Source: Candidatus Gastranaerophilales bacterium
GTDB taxonomy: Bacteria > Cyanobacteriota > Vampirovibrionia > Gastranaerophilales > Gastranaerophilaceae
Length of the DNA stretch: 6,429 bases
Assembly (NCBI GenBank): GCA_944326495.1
Contig: CALVEE010000057.1
Location: 1 to 6,429, forward strand
Direction of reading: 5' to 3'
This document shows positions 1 through 5,348 of this stretch, piece after piece (the stretch's first letter is position 1; each line of letters begins with the position of its first letter). The position numbers and the translations under genes are program-made. The notes under the pieces are model-generated. The model was not told where the DNA came from. It was given only the letters and a program-made list of their open reading frames with translations, and did no database searches.

Positions 1-1
1 C

Positions 2-100
2 TTAAGTACAGCAACGCATTTTATCCTAAAAAAATACAAAGACCACGGAACTGTTTTTGATAAAAAGAGGGAAGACGAGAGGGAGATAATAACACCATGA
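2..100 (+). CDS. Lrp/AsnC-family transcriptional regulator, C-terminal end (partial)
   Basis: The frame starting at base 2 is open from the window edge to a TGA at 98-100 and gives 32 residues, beginning LSTATHFILKKYKDHG and ending with a charged DERE segment. The STxTHFxLKxYK pattern is what I recall from the extreme C-terminus of the RAM (ligand-sensing) domain of Lrp/AsnC regulators that sit next to alanine-type aminotransferases. The TGA overlaps the aminotransferase ATG as ATGA, the usual sign of translational coupling. By analogy with Bacillus AlaR, it probably senses an amino acid and controls its own operon; that is inference. The DNA-binding domain lies outside the window. The family call rests on about 20 residues plus the context. 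Confidence 0.7.
   Translation, partial: LSTATHFILKKYKDHGTVFDKKREDEREIITP
78..85 (+). promoter_or_regulatory. Probable ribosome binding site of the aminotransferase gene
   Basis: The purine-rich AGAGGGAG lies 11 bases before the ATG at 97, inside the last codons of the upstream regulator gene. The spacing is slightly long. Together with the ATGA overlap, it supports 97 as the start and suggests coupled translation. Confidence 0.5.
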
Positions 101-1260
101 CAAAGCCTCTTTCAGAAGCGGTAGAGAGTTTGAAACCATCAGGCATCAGAAAATTCTTTGATTTAGTAAGCGAGATGAAAGATGCTATTTCGCTCGGAGT
201 CGGAGAGCCTGATTTTGATACTCCGTGGCATATCAGAGACGAGGGTATTTTTGCGCTTGAAAAAGGCAAGACTTTTTACACATCAAACGCCGGGTTAAAA
301 GAGTTAAGAGAAGAGATTTGCAATTATCTGAAAAGAAGGCAGGGAATAACATATAACCCGGCAAAAGAAGTTCTTGTAACGGTGGGCGGCTCGGAAGCCA
401 TTGATATAGGACTTCGGGCTCTGATTAACCCCGGAGATGAAGTTATTATCCCGCAGCCATCTTATGTTTCTTATGAACCTTGCGCTGTATTAGCAGGAGC
501 GAAGCCTGTTATTATAGACTTAAAGGCTGAAAATGAATTCCGATTGACGGCAGACGAGCTTAAAGCTGTAATTAGCGATAAAACAAAAGTTTTAATACTT
601 CCATTTCCTAACAATCCGACAGGTGCTATTATGGAGCGCAAAGATTTGGAAGATATTGCAAAAATTATCATAGAAAACGATATTTATGTTATGTCTGATG
701 AAATTTATGCGGAATTAACTTATAAAAACGAGCACGTATCTATAGCATCGCTGGATGGTATGAAAGAGCGGACAATTCTTATTAATGGTTTTTCAAAAGC
801 TTATGCAATGACCGGCTGGCGCCTTGGTTATGCCTGTGCACCAGAAAATATTATTAAACAGATGACAAAAATCCACCAGTTTGCAATTATGTGTGCTCCG
901 ACAACAAGCCAGTATGCAGCAGTTGAAGCTCTTAAAAAAAAGGATGATGACGTCAAGATGATGAAAACAGCTTACAACCAGCGCAGAAGGTTTTTGATAA
1001 ATGCGTTTAAAGAAATGGGCTTAGAGTGTTTTGAACCCTTTGGGGCATTCTATGTTTTTCCTTGCATAAAAGAATTCAATATGACGAGCGAAGAGTTTGC
1101 AACAAGATTTCTTGAGGAAGAAAAAGTCGCTGTTGTTCCGGGAAATGCATTCGGAGCAAGCGGGGAAGGATTCGTAAGAATATCTTATGCATATTCTTTA
1201 GAGAATTTAAAATCAGCTATAGAAAGGCTAAGACATTTTATAAAACAGCTGCGTGCATAG
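97..1260 (+). CDS. PLP-dependent class I/II aminotransferase (AlaT/YugH-PatA type)
   Basis: This is a complete 387-residue fold-type I aminotransferase, the normal length for the family. It transfers amino groups between an amino acid and a 2-oxo acid in the cytoplasm. Visible family marks are SLGVGEPDFDTP (32-43) for substrate-side contacts, YTSNAG (61-66), PNNPTG (171-176), DEIY with Asp201 and Tyr204 contacting the pyridine ring, SKAYAMTGWR (233-242) with Lys234 as the Schiff-base lysine, and FVRIS with Arg361 as the carboxylate-binding arginine. No key residue is missing. The start at 97 overlaps the stop of the Lrp/AsnC gene, so the two probably form one operon, as in Bacillus alaR-alaT. 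Alanine or aromatic/aspartate transamination, or N-acetyl-diaminopimelate transamination (PatA), cannot be told apart by motif reading. The family call is very secure; the substrate is unknown. Confidence 0.95.
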   Translation: MTKPLSEAVESLKPSGIRKFFDLVSEMKDAISLGVGEPDFDTPWHIRDEGIFALEKGKTFYTSNAGLKELREEICNYLKRRQGITYNPAKEVLVTVGGSEAIDIGLRALINPGDEVIIPQPSYVSYEPCAVLAGAKPVIIDLKAENEFRLTADELKAVISDKTKVLILPFPNNPTGAIMERKDLEDIAKIIIENDIYVMSDEIYAELTYKNEHVSIASLDGMKERTILINGFSKAYAMTGWRLGYACAPENIIKQMTKIHQFAIMCAPTTSQYAAVEALKKKDDDVKMMKTAYNQRRRFLINAFKEMGLECFEPFGAFYVFPCIKEFNMTSEEFATRFLEEEKVAVVPGNAFGASGEGFVRISYAYSLENLKSAIERLRHFIKQLRA

Positions 1261-1284
1261 GAGGCTGGTCGATAGATATTTCGC

Positions 1285-1326
1285 AAAAAGCGTCCTCTCT
1301 CTACGGGCGAGGAAGGCGTACTTTTT
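1285..1326 (+). terminator. Hairpin terminator after the aminotransferase gene
   Basis: AAAAAG (1285-1290) can pair with CTTTTT (1321-1326), and TCCTC (1293-1297) with GAGGA (1309-1313), leaving an internal loop and a TCTCTACGGGC apical loop. The 3' arm ends in a T-run 66 bases after the stop codon, the layout of a Rho-independent terminator. Because the 5' arm begins with an A-run, it could act on both strands. The stem is imperfect in the middle (CGT against AAGGCGTA). Confidence 0.6.
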
Positions 1327-1361
1327 GTTATTGGAACATTTAAAATAAATCAAGGCTTACA

Positions 1362-1574
1362 AAATTCCTCTCCTTACGGGAGCGGATTTGCGGACGGACG
1401 ACACGAACATCAGTGAGTTAGTCCGGATAGCGAACAGACTGAACCTGCTAAGCCGTGAGGCTTAAAGGTGAAGTTCTGTGAGCGTGGAGCAAATCCAAGA
1501 CAGAGGATAGAATTTCAATACGAAACGTGAGTTGAGTATTAGAAATTCTTGGTGAGGTGGCAGTACGTAGAGGC
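1362..1574 (+). ncRNA. Candidate structured RNA of unknown family
   Basis: No reading frame of note occupies this stretch, but it folds well on paper. Helices seen are TCCTCT 1366-1371/AGAGGA 1502-1507 and GGATTTGC 1384-1391/GCAAATCC 1489-1496. Inside these lie CGGAC 1395-1399/GTCCG 1421-1425 and an arm of ACAGA 1434-1438/TCTGT 1475-1479, ACCT 1443-1446/AGGT 1466-1469 and AAGCC 1450-1454/GGCTT 1459-1463, capped by GTGA. A separate long hairpin follows: AGAATTTC 1509-1516/GAAATTCT 1542-1549 plus AATAC 1517-1521/GTATT 1536-1540, with AAC-GTGA-GTT at its tip. GTGA is a GNRA tetraloop. Strand is inferred because GNRA loops and local purine richness read correctly on +. The limits are approximate. 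It could be a free RNA or a 5' leader of the gene at 1851. I do not recognise it as RNase P RNA, tmRNA, 6S, SRP RNA or a known riboswitch. Confidence 0.6.
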
Positions 1575-1637
1575 AAATAAAAAACTATAAAGTTGAATTT
1601 AAAAGAACTGTTCGTTTTATAATTATAAGTTAATATT

Positions 1638-1726
1638 GGGCAGGTATGTCCAACCGACTTTTATGTCTATTTTTTACCGGATAGTTGTGCCGGGGATTTG
1701 CGAGAAAAATGTTAATTTTCGCACCC
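1638..1726 (+). promoter_or_regulatory. Run of hairpins in the leader of the 559-residue protein gene
   Basis: There are three consecutive local stems: GGGC 1638-1641/GTCC 1648-1651 (with one G-T pair), CCGG 1677-1680/CCGG 1690-1693, and an 11-bp stem of GGG 1693-1695 plus TGCGAGAA 1699-1706 against TTTTCGCA 1716-1723 plus CCC 1724-1726, with an ATT bulge. No T-run follows the last stem, so it is not a standard terminator. A 5'-UTR or mRNA-stabilising role, or the 3' part of the structured RNA upstream, is possible. No ligand-binding riboswitch consensus was recognised. Between 1575 and 1637 the DNA is simply AT-rich with nothing clear in it. Confidence 0.35.
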
Positions 1727-1729
1727 GCT

Positions 1730-1752
1730 AATTGTAAATTTTTGTAACAATT
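1730..1752 (+). promoter_or_regulatory. Inverted repeat, possible operator upstream of the 1851 gene
   Basis: AATTGT (1730-1735) and ACAATT (1747-1752) are separated by 11 bases. Read on the minus strand, the core TGTTACAAAAATTTACA closely resembles the inverted repeat at 5257-5276 upstream of the Pmp-like gene. It lies about 100 bases before the ATG, a plausible promoter distance. No convincing -35/-10 pair could be assigned in the very AT-rich 1753-1840 stretch. Confidence 0.3.
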
Positions 1753-1841
1753 TCTCTTAAAATTCTAAAGTTTTCTAAGAATATGCCGTAAATATTAGTA
1801 CCAATGTAATATATTAAGTAACATTCAAAATAATTTAAATC

Positions 1842-1846
1842 GGAGG
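1842..1846 (+). promoter_or_regulatory. Ribosome binding site of the 1851 gene
   Basis: GGAGG lies four bases before the ATG at 1851. It is the best Shine-Dalgarno in the window, fixes the start codon and suggests efficient translation. Confidence 0.8.
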
Positions 1847-1850
1847 GATT

Positions 1851-3530
1851 ATGGCAATTCAAGGATCGTACAATTTAGACAACGCATTAAGTTCACAGGC
1901 TTATGCCTACAAATGTTGGTATAATTACAATTATGGCAATAATACAATGGGTATCTCCGCAAGTGATATGGGTGAAATAACCCAAACCTGGAGCGGTGAA
2001 TTATCAAACTGGCGCGCAACAGCAAGTGATGACGAAAATGCGTACGAGATAGAAGACGATGATTTCTCTAATGCTTATAACAAAGGTCAGGATACTGCTC
2101 AGGATAAAACAGGGTACGAAGGCGGTGGTAAAGGTAAAATGGCAACACGTTCAGCAGCAGATTTAGGTCTAGGTGTAACCGGTGCTCTTTCAACGACAAT
2201 TGGTTCTAATGTAGCTAGTAATGTAGGGAAGGCTATTACAGGAGATCTTATCGGAAAAACAGGAGCTAAGCTTGCTGGAAAAGCGACCACTAAAGCTGCT
2301 CAACAAACTGCGGATAAAGTGGGTTCCGCAAATGGCTCTTGGATTGTTGCAGCACCATTGGCACTAACACAGGGGACTTTATACATGGCTAAAAAACCTA
2401 ATAAAGACCAAAAAGAAGCATGTGACGAACTTCTGAACGAAATGACAAATTCTCAAAATGCCCTAACTGCGGCTCAAGGAGATATGCAGACATATAGTGA
2501 TGAAGTTATTGCCCTTTCAGACGAGGCTGCGGTTTACAATGAAGATGCCAATGAGAATGTTGAAGAAAATAAAGCTGAATATGATATGTACAGAGCTTCT
2601 TATGATGCTTTAATGGAAAAAGTTGAAGCTGGAGAAACTCTAAGTGAAGATGAAAAAGCTTTGTTAGAGGAGCTTATACCACTAATGCAAGAACTTGGAG
2701 TTACAATCGAAGAAACTTCTACTGATACAACAGATGCAGTAAGCGAGATCTATGATGAAATGGGCACATACCAAGAAGGATATGATAATGCTGCTGCTAC
2801 AATGGCAGAAGTTCAAGGCGTAACCGATTTCGCTGAAAGCTTTGATGAGGCGACAAAAACTAATTGTGTTGTTGAGGCTGTTGCACAAGGTCTAAATGCA
2901 GCCTCTGGCACAAAAGCCGGAATTCAAGCAACTTCGTTTGCAGCATCAGGCAGTTGGGCATTTGGTGCAACATCTTGGGCCTTTGCGTTTGCAGCTATGG
3001 GCTTTGCGGGGGCTGGTATGAGTGTTAAAGGAACCGTTCAACAAGCTCAATGGGCTGGTGACGTTGGAACTGAAATCGACATGAGAAGAGCTACACAAGA
3101 TTTCAATGCTCAAACAACGGAAGTTTATGATGAATCAATAGATGGCTACGAAGGTACGATGGGTACTGTAGAAGATTTATCTATGGCTATTCCGGAAGAC
3201 ATTGAAGAAATGACAGAAGAGATGGAAATCCCTGAAGAAGCACCGCAGATTCCGGCAGAAGGCGGTAGTCCTGCAGCCGGAGCAGGTTTAGGCCTTGGTG
3301 TCGGCACCGGAAACAATGGTAACAATGGAGCCGGAACAAGTACAAGAGGTTTAGGCCTTGGCGTCGGTGCCGGGAACAATAGCAGCAACGGAGTCGAAAG
3401 TGGTGCAAGAGGCTTAGGGCTTGGCGCAGGATCCGGCGAGAACAGCACAGTCGCAGATCGTAACGGTCTCGGTCAAGGTACATCTCCTGACGGTAAAGAC
3501 GATAAGGACAAAGATAAACCCGTCGTTTAA
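1851..3530 (+). CDS. Hypothetical 559-residue Gly/Ala-rich protein with acidic helical centre and repeat tail
   Basis: I do not recognise the family. The start is fixed by GGAGG at 1842. There is no N-terminal signal peptide; residues 1-35 are Tyr/Asn-rich. Residues 104-127 are Gly/Ala/Ser-rich and weakly hydrophobic, and 163-180 form a short hydrophobic stretch (SWIVAAPLALTQG). Residues 185-340 are acidic and heptad-like, probably helical or coiled-coil, and 364-393 form a hydrophobic, Trp/Phe/Gly-rich segment (WAFAFAAMGFAGAG) that could be one membrane helix or a hairpin. Residues 445-470 are Glu/Pro/Met-rich, and 479-559 are a disordered-looking tail of GLGLG repeats ending in a charged DKDKDK stretch. 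Helices plus central hydrophobic segments without a signal peptide recall translocator or pore-forming secreted proteins, but this is only a resemblance; no secretion system is visible. Codons and composition look native. A structural or envelope-associated role is equally possible. Confidence 0.85.
   Translation: MAIQGSYNLDNALSSQAYAYKCWYNYNYGNNTMGISASDMGEITQTWSGELSNWRATASDDENAYEIEDDDFSNAYNKGQDTAQDKTGYEGGGKGKMATRSAADLGLGVTGALSTTIGSNVASNVGKAITGDLIGKTGAKLAGKATTKAAQQTADKVGSANGSWIVAAPLALTQGTLYMAKKPNKDQKEACDELLNEMTNSQNALTAAQGDMQTYSDEVIALSDEAAVYNEDANENVEENKAEYDMYRASYDALMEKVEAGETLSEDEKALLEELIPLMQELGVTIEETSTDTTDAVSEIYDEMGTYQEGYDNAAATMAEVQGVTDFAESFDEATKTNCVVEAVAQGLNAASGTKAGIQATSFAASGSWAFGATSWAFAFAAMGFAGAGMSVKGTVQQAQWAGDVGTEIDMRRATQDFNAQTTEVYDESIDGYEGTMGTVEDLSMAIPEDIEEMTEEMEIPEEAPQIPAEGGSPAAGAGLGLGVGTGNNGNNGAGTSTRGLGLGVGAGNNSSNGVESGARGLGLGAGSGENSTVADRNGLGQGTSPDGKDDKDKDKPVV
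3285..3494 (+). repeat. In-frame 63-base tandem repeats coding for GLGLG units
   Basis: Residues 479-499, 500-520 and 521-538 each begin GLGL(G)(V/A)G and continue with Asn/Ser-rich sequence (GNNGNNG, GNNSSNG, GENST). A fourth, degenerate unit starts GLGQG at residue 539. The first two units are exactly 63 bases and end in TCAAGA/GCAAGA-type codons (Arg), the third is 54. Unequal recombination could change the copy number. Confidence 0.85.
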
Positions 3531-4190
3531 TTATTGTATGTCAATAAACTTATGCACCTGCGGTATGAGACGAACTTTGGGGTATAAGTTTAGACAGGCG
3601 TCCAGAACCTTTTCTATAAAAACGGGGTCGCAACAAATATCTTTACCCCTCATCATTGGCTGTAATATGAGTTCAATATCAAATTTTTCACAGAGATTGC
3701 ACATTTTAGCAATCTCTGTTTCTGTAATATGGTTATCAAAAACAGCTTTTGCAAATAGTTTTTTTTGTGATGCAATCTCAAAGAATTTTTCGTGTTTTGA
3801 AAACATTTCTCTTTGTCCCGTAACACTCGGAAGTTTTATGTCTGCTGAAATATAAGTTATATTATCAATGACTTTTTCAAGTTCATCACATAAAGTACCG
3901 TTTGTTTCAAGATATATAGGCAAAGGACATTTCTGTGCAAAATCTTTTATAAAATCAGTGTGTAACAAAGGTTCGCCTCCAGTGAGCGAAACAGAGTGAC
4001 AATTCTTGTTCTTGTATACAAATTCCAGAAGTTCATCCGTTGACATTTCTTTTGCATCAAAAGGCGTAAAATCTGTATCACAATAACTGCATTTTAAGTT
4101 ACATCCGCAAAGTCTTATAAAGACCTGTTTATAACCGACAAACGGGCCTTCTCCCTGTATTGAAGCAAAGACTTCTTTAACTTTTACCAC
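3531..4190 (-). CDS. queE: 7-carboxy-7-deazaguanine synthase, radical SAM
   Basis: The 219-residue protein matches QueE, which contracts 6-carboxy-tetrahydropterin to 7-carboxy-7-deazaguanine in the queuosine/preQ0 route. The N-terminus has the hallmark EVFASIQGEGPFVG (6-19). The 4Fe-4S cluster motif CxxxCxxC is C30-C34-C37, followed by the aromatic/Asp stretch CDTDF. The SAM-binding TGGEPL is at 70-75, LETNGT follows near 94-99, and the family C-terminal PQVHK lies at 210-214. Length is in the normal range. The start must be GTG (4190-4188): only two codons separate it from an in-frame stop, and it lies one base after the dnaJ-like stop. The Shine-Dalgarno is weak, suggesting coupled translation. 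No other queuosine genes are in the window. Its stop abuts that of the convergent orphan gene. Confidence 0.95.
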   Translation of the reverse strand: MVKVKEVFASIQGEGPFVGYKQVFIRLCGCNLKCSYCDTDFTPFDAKEMSTDELLEFVYKNKNCHSVSLTGGEPLLHTDFIKDFAQKCPLPIYLETNGTLCDELEKVIDNITYISADIKLPSVTGQREMFSKHEKFFEIASQKKLFAKAVFDNHITETEIAKMCNLCEKFDIELILQPMMRGKDICCDPVFIEKVLDACLNLYPKVRLIPQVHKFIDIQ

Positions 4191-4191
4191 T

Positions 4192-5169
4192 TTATTCTAA
4201 TCTTTCTCTGATATTTTCTCCGGAAATTTCCTGCAATCTTTTATACAAACGGATTTCTTCGTCAGTAAGATTTTTAGGAATTTCTATTTCCACAGTTACT
4301 ATCATATCACCAAATTTATTATTCTGCTCAATCCCGCAGCCAGAAAGTCGGATTTTTTGTCCGTTTCTTGTTTGCGGCGTAATTTTTAAAGATACATTTC
4401 CCCTTAAAGTCGGAACAGTAACATTCCCCCCGAGGACGGCTTCATAAGGAGTGATAGCAATCGTTTTCAAAATGTTTAAGCCGTCCGTTTTGTAATTTTT
4501 AGGTTCTCTGACATGGATTATCAGATACAAATCCCCGTTTCTTCCGCCGTTTAACCCTTTTTCCCCTTCTTCCGCCAGCCTGATTTTAGATTTGTCTTTA
4601 ATTCCGGCCGGAATTTTTACACTAAATCTCTTGTAAGTTGATGTTTCGCCTTTACCTTTGCAATTACTGCACTGTGTGCCGTTAATAAACCTTCTTCCGC
4701 CGCATTTGGGGCAGATGTTTGTCTGGAGCATGTTAATAACTTTTGTTGTACCGCTTACAGCTTCAAAAACAGATATTTCCACATCGGAATAAATATCATC
4801 ACCTTTTCTCGGCGGTTTTACGTCACGCTCCTTTTTGTGTGAAAATAAATCTTCCCATTTAAAGCTAAAGTTTTTAGATGTTTTATTCGGATTTTTAGTC
4901 GTTTTATAATTAGTTTTTGTCTCCTGTTTGGAATAGCTGTTTTTAGCGTAGGAATAAAACCTTCTTGCTTTGTCATAGTCAGCTTTTTTTAAGCTGTCTG
5001 ACAGGATCTCATAAGCTTCATTGATTTCTTTAAAACGTGCAATAATATCAGGCGTATTTCCTGCAACATCAGGATGCCATTTGCGTGCAAGATGTCTGTA
5101 TGCGCTCTTGATTTCTTCTGTAGATGAGGACTCCGTAATGTCCAGTATTTTATAATAATCTTTCGTCAT
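4192..5169 (-). CDS. DnaJ-family (Hsp40) co-chaperone with reduced zinc finger
   Basis: This 325-residue cytoplasmic co-chaperone should stimulate the ATPase of DnaK. The J-domain spans residues 4-70, with HPD at 32-34. A Lys/Thr/Asn/Ser-rich linker (71-103) replaces the usual Gly/Phe region. The zinc part keeps only CPKC (153-156) and CSNCKGKG (167-174), i.e. four cysteines instead of eight. Then come the two beta-rich substrate-binding domains (about 178-300), including IPAGI, GRNGDLYLIIHV and a C-terminal-domain signature near PYEAVLGG. Canonical DnaJ is about 375 residues; this one is shorter because one zinc centre is missing. It could be the main DnaJ or a second CbpA-like paralogue; no grpE or dnaK is nearby to decide. 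The ATG at 5169-5167 has only a weak AAAG upstream. It is the first gene of the operon with queE. Confidence 0.92.
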   Translation of the reverse strand: MTKDYYKILDITESSSTEEIKSAYRHLARKWHPDVAGNTPDIIARFKEINEAYEILSDSLKKADYDKARRFYSYAKNSYSKQETKTNYKTTKNPNKTSKNFSFKWEDLFSHKKERDVKPPRKGDDIYSDVEISVFEAVSGTTKVINMLQTNICPKCGGRRFINGTQCSNCKGKGETSTYKRFSVKIPAGIKDKSKIRLAEEGEKGLNGGRNGDLYLIIHVREPKNYKTDGLNILKTIAITPYEAVLGGNVTVPTLRGNVSLKITPQTRNGQKIRLSGCGIEQNNKFGDMIVTVEIEIPKNLTDEEIRLYKRLQEISGENIRERLE

Positions 5170-5203
5170 ACTTTAGGTTTAATGACCCGATTAAAAAAGT
5201 CAA

Positions 5204-5243
5204 GGGGTAAATGAGGGGGGTAAAGAGGGTGGGTGAATGGGGG
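5204..5243 (+). repeat. G-run tract with G-quadruplex pattern
   Basis: Five runs of three or more G lie at 5204-5207, 5215-5220, 5227-5229, 5231-5233 and 5239-5243, with loops of 7, 6, 1 and 5 bases, meeting the usual G3+N1-7 rule. The unit GGGGTAAA recurs imperfectly three times. The tract sits between the divergent dnaJ-like and Pmp-like genes, with G on the Pmp coding strand. Confidence 0.7.
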
Positions 5244-5256
5244 TAAAATCTTTCCA

Positions 5257-5276
5257 ATGTAACAAAAATGTTACAT
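5257..5276 (+). promoter_or_regulatory. Perfect inverted repeat, probable operator in the divergent region
   Basis: ATGTAAC (5257-5263), a six-base AAAAAT spacer and GTTACAT (5270-5276) form a perfect 7+6+7 inverted repeat. The layout (TGT-N-A/C half sites, six-base spacer) is like sites of CRP/FNR-type or other dimeric regulators, but the sequence differs from TGTGA-N6-TCACA and from GTA-N8-TAC (NtcA), so the regulator is unknown. It lies 73 bases before the ATG at 5349 and 88 bases before the divergent dnaJ-like start, so it could serve either. There is no T-run, so it is not a terminator. A possible -10 (TATGAT, 5302-5307) lacks a good -35. Confidence 0.5.
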
Positions 5277-5337
5277 ATATAACTTATTATTGTGTTTTTG
5301 ATATGATAAATTTGAGGAATTAAGCAATAAAATTTTT

Positions 5338-5341
5338 GGAG
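5338..5341 (+). promoter_or_regulatory. Ribosome binding site of the Pmp-like gene
   Basis: GGAG lies seven bases before the ATG at 5349, directly ahead of a signal-peptide-coding start. It supports that start codon. Confidence 0.65.
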
Positions 5342-5348
5342 TTGTATA

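Noticed and set aside
1261..1574. RNase P RNA (rnpB), because of GAGGAA near 1309 and the ACAGA and GGAGCAAATCC stretches
   Set aside because: The universal P4 strand GAGGAAAGTCC and its 3' partner near a final GGCTTA are absent, and GCAAATCC pairs with GGATTTGC instead of a P5 strand.
1646..1684. 12-codon + strand frame that could be a leader peptide
   Set aside because: No adequately spaced Shine-Dalgarno, no run of regulatory codons, and length well within chance.
3146..3483. Minus-strand proline-rich and leucine/arginine-rich open frames
   Set aside because: Mirror images of the GLGLG repeat-coding DNA on +; no ribosome binding site and composition explained by the repeats.
1851..3530. 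Type III secretion translocator or WXG/LXG toxin assignment
   Set aside because: Only general layout agrees; no diagnostic motif, chaperone gene or secretion genes in the window.
3421..3855. + strand 144-codon frame across the convergent stops
   Set aside because: Overlaps the orphan gene tail and lies antisense to queE, which has full family motifs.
5257..5276. Terminator for the divergent region
   Set aside because: The inverted repeat has no following T-run on either strand and no gene ends there.
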